This document shows positions 1 to 5,157 of a stretch of 5,157 nucleotides of DNA, in pieces; the first letter of the stretch is position 1; each line of letters starts with the position of its first letter. Source of the DNA: Candidatus Helarchaeota archaeon. Its GTDB lineage: Archaea > Asgardarchaeota > Lokiarchaeia > Helarchaeales > HEL-GB-A. The stretch spans positions 1 through 5,157 of the forward strand of contig JAEOSY010000630.1 in the NCBI GenBank assembly GCA_016840125.1, written 5' to 3'. Made by a program: the position numbers and the translations under genes. Under the pieces are notes generated by a model. It had not been told where the DNA came from. It worked only from the letters and a program-made list of their open reading frames with translations, and made no database searches.

Positions 1-751
1 TGTTATCAACCAAGATGCTATCAGTTGAAAAGGAACAACGAATACCCTGCTGGGAGTTGTTGTTGACAGTATTACTGGTTAGATTGTTGAAATTACTATC
101 TGTCACACAGATTCCAGTACCCCAGATAGGATCTAGGTTAAAATTAGCAGTGTTATTAAACAAAGTATTGTTGTGTGACAAATCGGAGATATGTATTCCA
201 TAATAACCAACGCTATATTCTGCGATATTATTGATCAAAATATTGTCCTCACAGTTAGTTTTTATGAAAATTCCAGTTGTACCACTATTATTGATAAAAT
301 TGTCCGTTAGCAGATTATTGGTACAACCTGTCGATAAGGTAAGGCCCGCGTTTCCACTGTTTTTAATGGTGTTATTATGTATAGTCCCATTCGCCACATT
401 GTACAGTTGAACCCCACGGTGCCCCGAATCGGTATCAAGAACCGTACAGTTTCTCAAAATGAAATGGGCGTTCGTATTTCGAATCTCAATCCCAATAGAA
501 CCAGTTCCACTCGCATTAATCCACAAATTTTCGATGATATAAGGATGTGTAATGTTCCCATATCCGCTTGTGGCATTTTGCCCTAACCAATAATTCCCAA
601 CTATGTAGATAGGGGAATCTGCTTTTGTTCTTAATTCCCAATTTGGCTCACTTTTCTGCACCGTATCCAGAAATTGATATATACTGCAGATTGACATCGT
701 GATGAATGAAAACATGAAAAATATCAATAAAAATCCTGCAAGTTTTCGCAT
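1..751 (-). CDS. Parallel beta-helix repeat surface protein, partial (C-terminus beyond left edge)
   Basis: Reading the minus strand from the ATG at 751, 250 codons stay open to base 2, so the C-terminal part and the stop lie outside the window. Residues 1-27 are a short basic start (MRK) plus a hydrophobic stretch (LAGFLLIFFMFSFITM), a signal peptide or signal anchor. Residues 47-78 contain PIYIVGN and HPYIIENLWI, a lead-in typical of archaeal NosD-like/PbH1 proteins. Seven coils follow, each opening with G-I/L/V-x-I/L/V (Gly87, 113, 136, 160, 185, 213, 236; spacing 23-28 residues) and rich in Asn (NNTI, NNFI, NNSG), the expected Asn ladder of a right-handed beta-helix. About eleven N-x-S/T sequons suggest a glycosylated extracellular protein. 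The likely role is a cell-surface or secreted binding or polysaccharide-active protein. NosD-like folds do not imply copper handling, and I see no basis for a substrate. Start chosen by the signal sequence and a Shine-Dalgarno-like GGAAGG. Confidence 0.88.
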   Translation of the reverse strand, partial: MRKLAGFLLIFFMFSFITMSICSIYQFLDTVQKSEPNWELRTKADSPIYIVGNYWLGQNATSGYGNITHPYIIENLWINASGTGSIGIEIRNTNAHFILRNCTVLDTDSGHRGVQLYNVANGTIHNNTIKNSGNAGLTLSTGCTNNLLTDNFINNSGTTGIFIKTNCEDNILINNIAEYSVGYYGIHISDLSHNNTLFNNTANFNLDPIWGTGICVTDSNFNNLTSNTVNNNSQQGIRCSFSTDSILVDN

Positions 752-757
752 GTAATT

Positions 758-763
758 CCTTCC
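758..763 (-). promoter_or_regulatory. Ribosome binding site of the beta-helix gene
   Basis: On the minus strand GGAAGG lies six bases upstream of the ATG at 751. It is a partial Shine-Dalgarno match and supports this start, which also places the hydrophobic signal at the very N-terminus. Confidence 0.55.
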
Positions 764-794
764 GTTCTTCCCTGAATTCTAAATGCTAAAAGAA

Positions 795-805
795 ATTTAT
801 ATATT
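795..805 (-). promoter_or_regulatory. Candidate TATA box for the beta-helix gene
   Basis: The minus strand reads AATATATAAAT here. An archaeal TATA box at this place would start transcription about 25 bases downstream, near 775, leaving a leader of roughly 24 nt that holds the GGAAGG site. A second AT-rich element at 822-836 (TTTAAATAAT on the minus strand) is an alternative, so the assignment is tentative. Confidence 0.4.
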
Positions 806-880
806 AAAATTATTTCATCGAAGGATTATTTAAAGCTGAACAAATTCATCTTCTTAGTTATCTATAAGTTACTTTTTAGA

Positions 881-888
881 ACATTTAT
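881..888 (+). promoter_or_regulatory. Candidate TATA element for the winged-helix gene
   Basis: ACATTTAT is centred about 30 bases before the ATG at 915, which would give a leaderless or very short-leader transcript; no Shine-Dalgarno sequence sits at a proper distance from that ATG (AGGGGAAG at 891-898 is 16 nt away). Alternatives are TCTATAAG at 861-868, and CGAAGG plus ATTATTTAAA near 820-833, which resembles a BRE/TATA pair but would leave a longer leader. The 163-base divergent region holds no gene that I can see. Confidence 0.3.
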
Positions 889-914
889 CAAGGGGAAGCG
901 CTATATTTTTTTCC

Positions 915-1403
915 ATGTCCGGCAAGGCAATTTCAAATGGGAAAACGTCCGTTGTCGATGAAGAGGAAATCTTCAAGACATTAAGCCATCGGATCAGGCG
1001 TGATATCATTAAAGTTGTTGGAAATGAAGATAAATTATCTTTTTCTGAGATTCAAAACAAGCTTGAATCCATCGACAGCCCAACCCTATCGTATCATCTG
1101 AAGAGCATGCAACCGTTATTGGAACAGGAGAAAAATAAGTATAAATTGTCTGAAATCGGGGACGCTTCGTTACTTCTTTTAACTAAGACCGATCAATCCA
1201 TAAAAATCTCGAAATATAGGCGAAACTTTTTATACGCATATCTTGTCACGGTCGCTTGCTGGATAGCTGCTGAGACCATAATCCCCTTTATTATAGCTCC
1301 AAATGTAAATATGACGGCTTTTATAGGCTATTCTATTGTTATTAATGTCGTATCCGTGATTAACTGGATTGTTCTCTGGCAATTACAGAAACGCTATACG
1401 TAA
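915..1403 (+). CDS. Membrane-anchored ArsR-like winged-helix transcriptional regulator
   Basis: 162 residues. Residues about 15-85 form an ArsR-type winged helix: DEEEIFKTLSHRIRRDIIKVV is helix 1 with the usual 'L-S-H-x-x-R' phrase, LSFSEIQNKLE is helix 2, and SPTLSYHLKSM (55-65) is the DNA-recognition helix, followed by a short wing (KNKYKLSEIGDASLLLL). There are no clustered Cys or His residues for metal sensing. Residues about 104-127 and 133-156 are two hydrophobic helices joined by a tight turn, with basic residues before the first (KYRR) and after the last (QKR), predicting that both ends are cytoplasmic. It is therefore probably a DNA-binding protein tethered to the membrane, as in archaeal wHTH proteins with C-terminal membrane segments. 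Because an exporter operon begins 154 bases downstream on the same strand, I infer that it regulates that exporter or its own gene. The ligand is unknown. The first ATG of the frame is used. Confidence 0.85.
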   Translation: MSGKAISNGKTSVVDEEEIFKTLSHRIRRDIIKVVGNEDKLSFSEIQNKLESIDSPTLSYHLKSMQPLLEQEKNKYKLSEIGDASLLLLTKTDQSIKISKYRRNFLYAYLVTVACWIAAETIIPFIIAPNVNMTAFIGYSIVINVVSVINWIVLWQLQKRYT

Positions 1404-1473
1404 TTCGATACTGAATAGATTCCCGAAAAAAATTGTGCTTGAGAAAAAAACATAAAAAAAACATGGTAAAGGC

Positions 1474-1492
1474 TTTTTTACTAAACTTTTTT
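1474..1492 (+). terminator. T-run terminator after the winged-helix gene
   Basis: Two runs of six T (1474-1479 and 1487-1492) occur 70-90 bases after the stop codon at 1403. Oligo-T without a strong stem is the usual archaeal transcription terminator. Together with the TATA element downstream it suggests that the regulator and the exporter genes are separate transcripts, though read-through is possible. Confidence 0.45.
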
Positions 1493-1517
1493 CCACTGCA
1501 TTGTTCAAATTCTAGCA

Positions 1518-1526
1518 TTTTATATA
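1518..1526 (+). promoter_or_regulatory. TATA box of the ABC exporter operon
   Basis: TTTATATAT is a good archaeal TATA box, though the upstream BRE is poor. Initiation about 25 bases downstream (around 1547) would lie after the TTG at 1534 and the ATG at 1537 but before the ATG at 1558, which argues for the shorter ATPase start. Confidence 0.55.
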
Positions 1527-1547
1527 TAGTGTATTGATGAAAAACTC

Positions 1548-1552
1548 GGTGA
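1548..1552 (+). promoter_or_regulatory. Ribosome binding site deciding the ATPase start
   Basis: GGTGA, complementary to the conserved 3' end of 16S rRNA, lies five bases before the ATG at 1558. The upstream in-frame TTG (1534) and ATG (1537) have no such site, so 1558 is preferred. Confidence 0.55.
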
Positions 1553-1557
1553 AAAAA

Positions 1558-2505
1558 ATGAGTGGAATAATCGAAACCCAAAATTTGACGAAGAAATACA
1601 ATGGTAATATAGTAGTTGACCACTTGAACTTTCAGGTAAAGAAGGGTGAGTTAGTGAGTTTGCTCGGTCCGAATGGTGCCGGGAAATCCACTACGATCAA
1701 CATGTTGACAACCATCTTGAAGCCAGATGAGGGAACTGCTCGCATTAAAAAACATGATATAAGGAAAGACAAGATGCGTATTCGAGCAATCATTGGGGTA
1801 ACTCCGCAAGAACTTGTTTTCTATGAGGAGCTATCTGCACGAGAAAATTTGATCTTTTTTGGGCAAATGCACGACATCCCGAAAGAAAAACTCCAAGTGG
1901 ATGCAGAGCTCATTCTTGAAAAACTGGGATTAGCAGAGCGAAAAGATAAAGCTAAAAACTTTTCTGGTGGAATGAAACGACGGCTGAATATTGGTATAAA
2001 TATGATCATGGATCCCGAAATTCTATTCTTGGACGAACCCACAGCGGGATTGGACCCCCAAGCTCGCCACGTTGTGTGGGATTACATTGAAGAAGTGAAA
2101 AAACAGGGTCGAACCATTATCCTCACCACCCATGATATGCATGAAGCTGACTTTCTGAGTGATCGGGTGATCATTCTCGATAATGGGAAAATTATTGCTG
2201 AAGGAACTCCCGAAGCCCTCAAGGAAAAATACAGCGAAAGAAACGTCTTAGAAATAAAATACAAAGATAATAGTAAATTAGAGGGTTTAAAAGAAAAGCT
2301 TAAACCTTTAGAATTCGTGAAAGAAATTCTTCTGAATCAGGATAAAAGTGCCTCTATCTTCTTCAGTGGTGGAATTATGAATTTTACTGAAATACTCAAC
2401 CAAGATATTGTGACTGATGTAAAAGAGCTGGAGATGATGAACTTACGACAAAATACGCTAGAAGATGTATTCCTAAAATTAACCGGACGGAGGTTGCGTG
2501 AATGA
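1558..2505 (+). CDS. ABC-2 type exporter, ATP-binding subunit (DrrA/CcmA-like)
   Basis: 315 residues from the chosen ATG (323 if the TTG at 1534 were used). All ABC ATPase motifs are intact: Walker A GPNGAGKST (37-45), Q-loop Gln84 in VTPQE, signature FSGGM (135-139), Walker B ILFLDE (155-160) with catalytic Glu160, D-loop GLDP (164-167), and switch His192 in TTHDMHEA. After the nucleotide-binding domain comes a C-terminal region of about 90 residues ending in NTLEDVFLKLTGRRLRE, the standard tail of the DrrA/CcmA-type ATPases that power ABC-2 exporters (DUF4162-like). The protein should hydrolyse ATP at the inner face of the membrane to drive export by the permease encoded next. The stop overlaps the permease start as ATGA, indicating translational coupling and a 1:1 complex. 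Substrate (drug, lipid, peptide or polysaccharide) cannot be told from the sequence. Confidence 0.95.
   Translation: MSGIIETQNLTKKYNGNIVVDHLNFQVKKGELVSLLGPNGAGKSTTINMLTTILKPDEGTARIKKHDIRKDKMRIRAIIGVTPQELVFYEELSARENLIFFGQMHDIPKEKLQVDAELILEKLGLAERKDKAKNFSGGMKRRLNIGINMIMDPEILFLDEPTAGLDPQARHVVWDYIEEVKKQGRTIILTTHDMHEADFLSDRVIILDNGKIIAEGTPEALKEKYSERNVLEIKYKDNSKLEGLKEKLKPLEFVKEILLNQDKSASIFFSGGIMNFTEILNQDIVTDVKELEMMNLRQNTLEDVFLKLTGRRLRE
2489..2494 (+). promoter_or_regulatory. Ribosome binding site of the permease gene
   Basis: GGAGGT, a strong Shine-Dalgarno sequence, lies inside the end of the ATPase gene, seven bases before the permease ATG at 2502, supporting efficient and coupled translation. 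Confidence 0.75.
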
Positions 2506-3323
2506 GCGGATTAGATCAGATCTTGGCAATCGCAGTGAAGAACTTAAAACTAAAATTTCGAAATTGGCACACCTATCTCTACACGTTCGGCTTTCCCATA
2601 ATGTTTACTCTTATCTTCTACTTTGCGTTAGGTCAGCCCTTTGATCCTGTCATTCCAGGAAAGGAAGATTGGGTGATCTTCGATTTTGGATTTGCAGGGA
2701 TGCTCATCTACACGGCATCCTTTGGCACGATCAACGCCGCATCCGCGTTTTCGCATGAGAAATATCAGGGGACATTAGTACGTTTAGATACAACCCCCGT
2801 AGGAAGGGGCAAAATTTTCATCGGTACACTGATTTCTGAATCGGTAACCTTAGTAATTATGCTGGTTCTAATGTTTCTTTTAGGATATGGTGCTCTGGGG
2901 GTACATATGCATGAGCAAAATGTGGGATTACTTTTTATCGGATTTCTCATCATGTTCATTTTCGGATTGTCCACTGTGGGACTCGGCATTATTATTTCAG
3001 CGTATGCAAAAACCGAAGATGCTGCCATAGGTCTTGCGATGATGTACGTCCTTCCGATTACTTTCCTAAGTGGTGCAATGATGCCCTTGGAATCTAATCT
3101 CGTCTATGCCTTCCCCCCATTCTATGCCTTCCAAGCGTATAAACAAGTAGTTCTCCTCGGAGACAACTTCTGGACCACCAATTTAGCGTTCAACGACCCC
3201 TATAATAAAGGACTCGGATACACAAATATTCCACTCTGGGGCGCCTTCCTCATCATCATTGCGTTTCTGGTAGTTACTCTTATCGTTGGGATCCTCCTCT
3301 TCCAGCGGAAAACCCTCAAATAA
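2502..3323 (+). CDS. ABC-2 type exporter, permease subunit
   Basis: 273 residues, the normal length of an ABC-2 membrane subunit. Six membrane segments can be read at about 24-44, 62-84, 108-131, 141-167, 173-195 and 246-267. A cytoplasmic stretch EKYQGTLVRLDTTPV (86-100) between segments 2 and 3 matches the conserved 'E-x-x-x-G-T-x-x-x-L-x-x-T-P' element of the family, and VLPITFLSGAMMPLE (183-197) matches its signature near segment 5. A large external loop (about 200-244, aromatic-rich) precedes the last helix. The basic amphipathic N-terminus (KNLKLKFRN) is the usual interface helix facing the ATPase. With one ATPase and one permease gene, the working exporter is most likely a homodimer of each. 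Only the neighbouring membrane-bound winged-helix protein hints at regulation; nothing points to a specific substrate. Confidence 0.93.
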   Translation: MSGLDQILAIAVKNLKLKFRNWHTYLYTFGFPIMFTLIFYFALGQPFDPVIPGKEDWVIFDFGFAGMLIYTASFGTINAASAFSHEKYQGTLVRLDTTPVGRGKIFIGTLISESVTLVIMLVLMFLLGYGALGVHMHEQNVGLLFIGFLIMFIFGLSTVGLGIIISAYAKTEDAAIGLAMMYVLPITFLSGAMMPLESNLVYAFPPFYAFQAYKQVVLLGDNFWTTNLAFNDPYNKGLGYTNIPLWGAFLIIIAFLVVTLIVGILLFQRKTLK

Positions 3324-3327
3324 TTCC

Positions 3328-3333
3328 TTTTTT
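3328..3333 (+). terminator. T-run terminator of the exporter operon
   Basis: Six T follow the permease stop (TAA at 3321-3323) by four bases, an archaeal-type terminator. TTTTTTAAG (3328-3336) can also pair with CTTAAAAAA (3352-3360) across a 15-base loop, but this AT-only stem is weak and its right arm may be part of a target duplication. Confidence 0.45.
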
Positions 3334-3354
3334 AAGCCGGAAAAATTCTGCCTT

Positions 3355-3362
3355 AAAAAAAA
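3355..3362 (+). repeat. Left A-tract, possible target site duplication
   Basis: Eight A directly abut the left terminal repeat. A-tract sequence also abuts the right end in the same orientation, so it is a direct, not inverted, repeat outside the element and fits a duplication of about 8 bp. A homopolymer cannot prove duplication or fix its length. Confidence 0.5.
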
Positions 3363-3385
3363 CATGATCTGCAAAAGTAATCTTT
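3363..3385 (+). repeat. Left terminal inverted repeat (IRL)
   Basis: 23 bases starting CATGATC and ending GTAATCTTT. The reverse complement of 5123-5145 matches at 22 of 23 positions; position 8 is T here and C in the right end. Expected transposase binding and cleavage site. Confidence 0.93.
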
Positions 3386-3413
3386 TTCGACAAAAATAAC
3401 GCGCCGAAAGATT
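3379..3413 (+). repeat. Subterminal inverted repeat overlapping the transposase promoter
   Basis: AATCTTTTTCG (3379-3389) and CGAAAGATT (3405-3413) are inverted copies if two T are allowed to bulge out. The left arm shares the inner seven bases of the terminal repeat and the right arm overlaps the BRE/TATA element. A transposase binding here could block its own promoter, but this is inference from position only. Confidence 0.45.
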
Positions 3414-3418
3414 TAAAT
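3405..3418 (+). promoter_or_regulatory. BRE/TATA promoter of the transposase gene
   Basis: CGAAAG followed by ATTTAAAT is a textbook archaeal BRE plus TATA box. Its centre is about 29 bases from the ATG at 3444, so transcription should begin within a few bases of the start codon and the mRNA would be leaderless or nearly so; no Shine-Dalgarno sequence is visible. Confidence 0.65.
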
Positions 3419-3443
3419 CCCTCAAAAAAGAAACTATTTTTGT

Positions 3444-5114
3444 ATGTCCGCGGAATCTACTAAAGAAGGGATCCAATTATTTTATGTTCGGTGGAGTTCC
3501 GAAGATCCCATGGTCTGTGCACGATGCGGAGCTCCTGTACGATACTTATATAACGACGGAGGAAGGACTGTCATTACTTTACATGGAAAAATTAAGCTTT
3601 ATACGTGTTACTATTCTTGCACGGATAAAACTTGCGCGAACGCAAACCCTTTTACGCTGCCACACGAGATCGTTCTACCATATAAGCACTACGGGCTTGA
3701 TGTGTGGCACTGGATCGTTACAAGCCATATTGAGTTCCATGACGCTTATAGCGCAATTGCGAAGCGCTTGAAAGCGTATTACACATTGCAGATTAGCCCA
3801 AATACCGTGAAGGCGATTATTGAGACCTTCTTGGTTGCGAATTCACAAGAAGCCGCGCAGGAGACAACCCGTGCTATCCGAGAGTCTGGGCGGATCTACC
3901 TTGCATTGGACGGGCAACGCCCCAATAATGGCGAGTCTGGGCTCTGGCTATTTATTGATACAATTACAAACCGTATTATCCATATGGAATATCTGAAGTC
4001 CGCCAGCTGGGACGTGTTGGCAGAAGTTTTTCAACTCATTAAGAAGAAGTATGATGTGCCCATCGAAGCAGTGGTTTCGGACCACCAACACAGCATTCTA
4101 AAAGCAGTCAAAGAAGCCTTACCTGGAGTTCCACACCAGCTCTGTCACTACCACTTTTTAAAGAATCTTCACCGCACTATCAATGCGTTAGATTCCCACC
4201 TACATGTGCAGCTCGCAGCTGCTGTTAATCAACTCTATATCCGGCATCTTAGTGATGACCGCATGGTTCTATTTCATGGACAGAAAACAAGCCTACGTGA
4301 CTGGTTCGCCCCAATTGTACGCGACTTGTCCCGCTTGCTGAGGAGGCGAACGCGCGACTTTGATGTCTTCGCGGGGTTCAGCTTATATGAACAGCTCACT
4401 GAATATGTCAAGCTGTTGGACACCCTCTTGAAGGAGGTACAATCCATAACCTCTATCGTAAGCCTCGTTGCAAAGACGATCTTTAACCTAAAAAAGGCAT
4501 TAAAACATCAGTCACCACTCCATACGAAACTTGAACTGTTAATCCCGTTGTTTCATGACGCTCGGCGACTCCTTGGTGCGAAATTTTCACCCAAAGCACC
4601 CTCCAAGCGCCCGCTAGATCGCTGGAGAACGCGATTACAAGAGCTCCACAAAAGCCTTACAGGGCATCCAATCGCGCAAAAACCTAAATACCAGCGGATG
4701 ACCGCTCACTCTGCAATTGAAGACATCATAACTGAATGGGCTCGCCTTTATTCAACGCACCGTATGGGACTATTCTACTTTTTAAACTTGCCCGGGCTAC
4801 CCCGAAGTAATGTAGCACTAGAAAAGATGTTTTCGCTTGAATTACATCATTTCCGCACTGCGTCTGGAAAATCGCAAGTCGGTAATTTAGCACGGGTCAA
4901 AGGAGGAGAGCTCTGCCTAGTCCTACAAAATTACAACCCCGACCTTATCATCCAAGTGCTTCTCGACCGTGACCGGGAACAGATTGAAGCAGGAATTCAG
5001 CAATTCCGACAGCGCCATGATCTTCAATCCAGCAGCTGGTTTACAGACCGCCCAAAAGCCCCGCTAATTAACCAAATGATTGAGCTCGCTCAGAAATCAC
5101 GGGTACAGGTCTAA
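3444..5114 (+). CDS. DDE-type transposase with N-terminal Cys cluster (MULE/IS256-like core)
   Basis: 556 residues, intact. An N-terminal putative zinc-binding region holds Cys25-x2-Cys28 and Cys55-x3-Cys59-x4-Cys64. Residues about 80-135 look like a helical DNA-binding region (AIAKRLKAYYTLQISPNTVKAI resembles a helix-turn-helix). The RNase H-like catalytic core starts with IYLALDGQRP (Asp156), then EAVVSDHQHSILKAV (Asp213), followed by CHYHFLKNL (Cys234, His235, His237), the C/H motif seen after the second Asp in MULE and IS256-type enzymes. The likely third acidic residue is Glu460 in SNVALEKMF, followed by a basic, polar stretch (HHFRTASGKSQ). The 246 residues between Asp213 and Glu460 form a mainly helical insertion, larger than that of IS256 as I know it. 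The enzyme should cut and join the ends of its own element. The start at 3444 fits the promoter spacing; the next ATG (residue 23) would fall just before the Cys cluster. The fold is confident, Glu460 and the family less so. Confidence 0.9.
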   Translation: MSAESTKEGIQLFYVRWSSEDPMVCARCGAPVRYLYNDGGRTVITLHGKIKLYTCYYSCTDKTCANANPFTLPHEIVLPYKHYGLDVWHWIVTSHIEFHDAYSAIAKRLKAYYTLQISPNTVKAIIETFLVANSQEAAQETTRAIRESGRIYLALDGQRPNNGESGLWLFIDTITNRIIHMEYLKSASWDVLAEVFQLIKKKYDVPIEAVVSDHQHSILKAVKEALPGVPHQLCHYHFLKNLHRTINALDSHLHVQLAAAVNQLYIRHLSDDRMVLFHGQKTSLRDWFAPIVRDLSRLLRRRTRDFDVFAGFSLYEQLTEYVKLLDTLLKEVQSITSIVSLVAKTIFNLKKALKHQSPLHTKLELLIPLFHDARRLLGAKFSPKAPSKRPLDRWRTRLQELHKSLTGHPIAQKPKYQRMTAHSAIEDIITEWARLYSTHRMGLFYFLNLPGLPRSNVALEKMFSLELHHFRTASGKSQVGNLARVKGGELCLVLQNYNPDLIIQVLLDRDREQIEAGIQQFRQRHDLQSSSWFTDRPKAPLINQMIELAQKSRVQV

Positions 5115-5122
5115 TTCGTATC

Positions 5123-5145
5123 AAAGATTACTTTTGCGGATCATG
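5123..5145 (+). repeat. Right terminal inverted repeat (IRR)
   Basis: 23 bases starting AAAGATTAC and ending GATCATG, the inverted partner of 3363-3385 with one mismatch. It begins eight bases after the transposase stop codon at 5112-5114. Confidence 0.93.
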
Positions 5146-5157
5146 AAAAAAAAAAAA
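5146..5157 (+). repeat. Right A-tract, possible target site duplication, cut by the window end
   Basis: At least twelve A follow the right terminal repeat and continue to the last base. They match the eight A outside the left end. The full length and what lies beyond cannot be seen. Confidence 0.5.

Larger units (their letters stand above)
3363..5145 (+). mobile_element. Complete insertion sequence, 1783 bp, family unassigned
   Basis: The ends are defined by 23-bp inverted repeats differing at one position, each directly bordered by an A-tract. Inside lies a single intact transposase gene filling most of the element, with its own BRE/TATA promoter 30 bases in from the left repeat and a stop only 8 bases before the right repeat. 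There is no passenger gene. Intact ends, near-identical repeats and an uninterrupted reading frame suggest a recently active element. Parts of the gene (for example around 4321-4380) are clearly richer in G+C than the exporter genes, consistent with foreign origin. The length and possible 8-bp duplication resemble IS256-like elements, but I cannot assign a family. Confidence 0.9.

Noticed and set aside
377..586. Plus-strand open frame of 69 codons (and another at 15-203)
   Set aside because: Both lie opposite the convincing beta-helix coding frame, have no promoter or ribosome site and no recognisable protein features.
1453..1465. T followed by eight A and CATG, identical over 13 bases to the left boundary of the insertion sequence at 3354-3366
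   Set aside because: Similarity ends after CATG and most of the match is homopolymer; the following bases do not resemble the terminal repeat, so it is not good evidence for a relic of another insertion.
1443..1492. A-tracts and T-tracts between regulator and exporter as a small RNA or regulatory hairpin
   Set aside because: Only short A-T pairings such as GTAAA/TTTAC can be drawn; no stable stem or conserved motif is visible beyond the terminator-like T-runs.
915..2510. Regulator, ATPase and permease all beginning Met-Ser-Gly, as a shared N-terminal signal
   Set aside because: Small residues after the initiator Met are common, and the sequences diverge at once after position 3.
3328..3360. 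Nine-base inverted repeat TTTTTTAAG / CTTAAAAAA as a hairpin terminator
   Set aside because: The stem is almost all A-T with a 15-base loop and its right arm is probably target DNA at the insertion site; the T-run alone explains termination.
3183..3476. Minus-strand open frame of 97 codons across the permease end and the insertion sequence left end
   Set aside because: It is antisense to the permease gene, crosses the boundary of a mobile element and encodes a low-complexity charged sequence; it is a chance frame.

Overview
The window looks archaeal. Its promoters are TATA/BRE-like rather than -35/-10. Its gene ends carry T-runs without strong GC stems. The left-edge protein is an Asn-rich parallel beta-helix surface protein of the kind abundant in archaea, and its N-terminal phrasing (PIYI-GN, then HPYIIENLWI) recalls proteins I associate with Asgard archaea. 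That lineage hint is only an impression; no rRNA or other phylogenetic marker is present.

Layout: (1) bases 1-751, minus strand, hold the N-terminal 250 residues of a secreted or membrane-anchored beta-helix protein that runs off the left edge. (2) Bases 752-914 form a divergent intergenic region with promoter-like AT-rich elements. (3) Bases 915-1403, plus strand, encode a small ArsR-like winged-helix protein followed by two membrane helices. (4) Bases 1404-1557 hold T-run terminators and the promoter of the next operon. (5) Bases 1558-3323 encode a two-gene ABC-2 type exporter: an ATPase overlapped by 4 nt (ATGA) with a six-helix permease. (6) Bases 3363-5145 are a complete 1783-bp insertion sequence with 23-bp terminal inverted repeats (one mismatch), flanked on both sides by A-tracts compatible with a target duplication. 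It carries one intact 556-residue DDE-type transposase gene with its own promoter. The window ends inside the A-tract that follows the element.

The ATPase and permease should form one exporter, probably two copies of each subunit, with unknown substrate. The membrane-tethered DNA-binding protein next door is a plausible local sensor/regulator of that exporter, although it has its own promoter and terminator signals. The beta-helix protein is divergently transcribed and may be unrelated. The insertion sequence sits just past the end of the exporter operon and breaks no gene seen here. The strongest candidate for something undescribed is this insertion sequence, whose transposase I could not place in a standard family.
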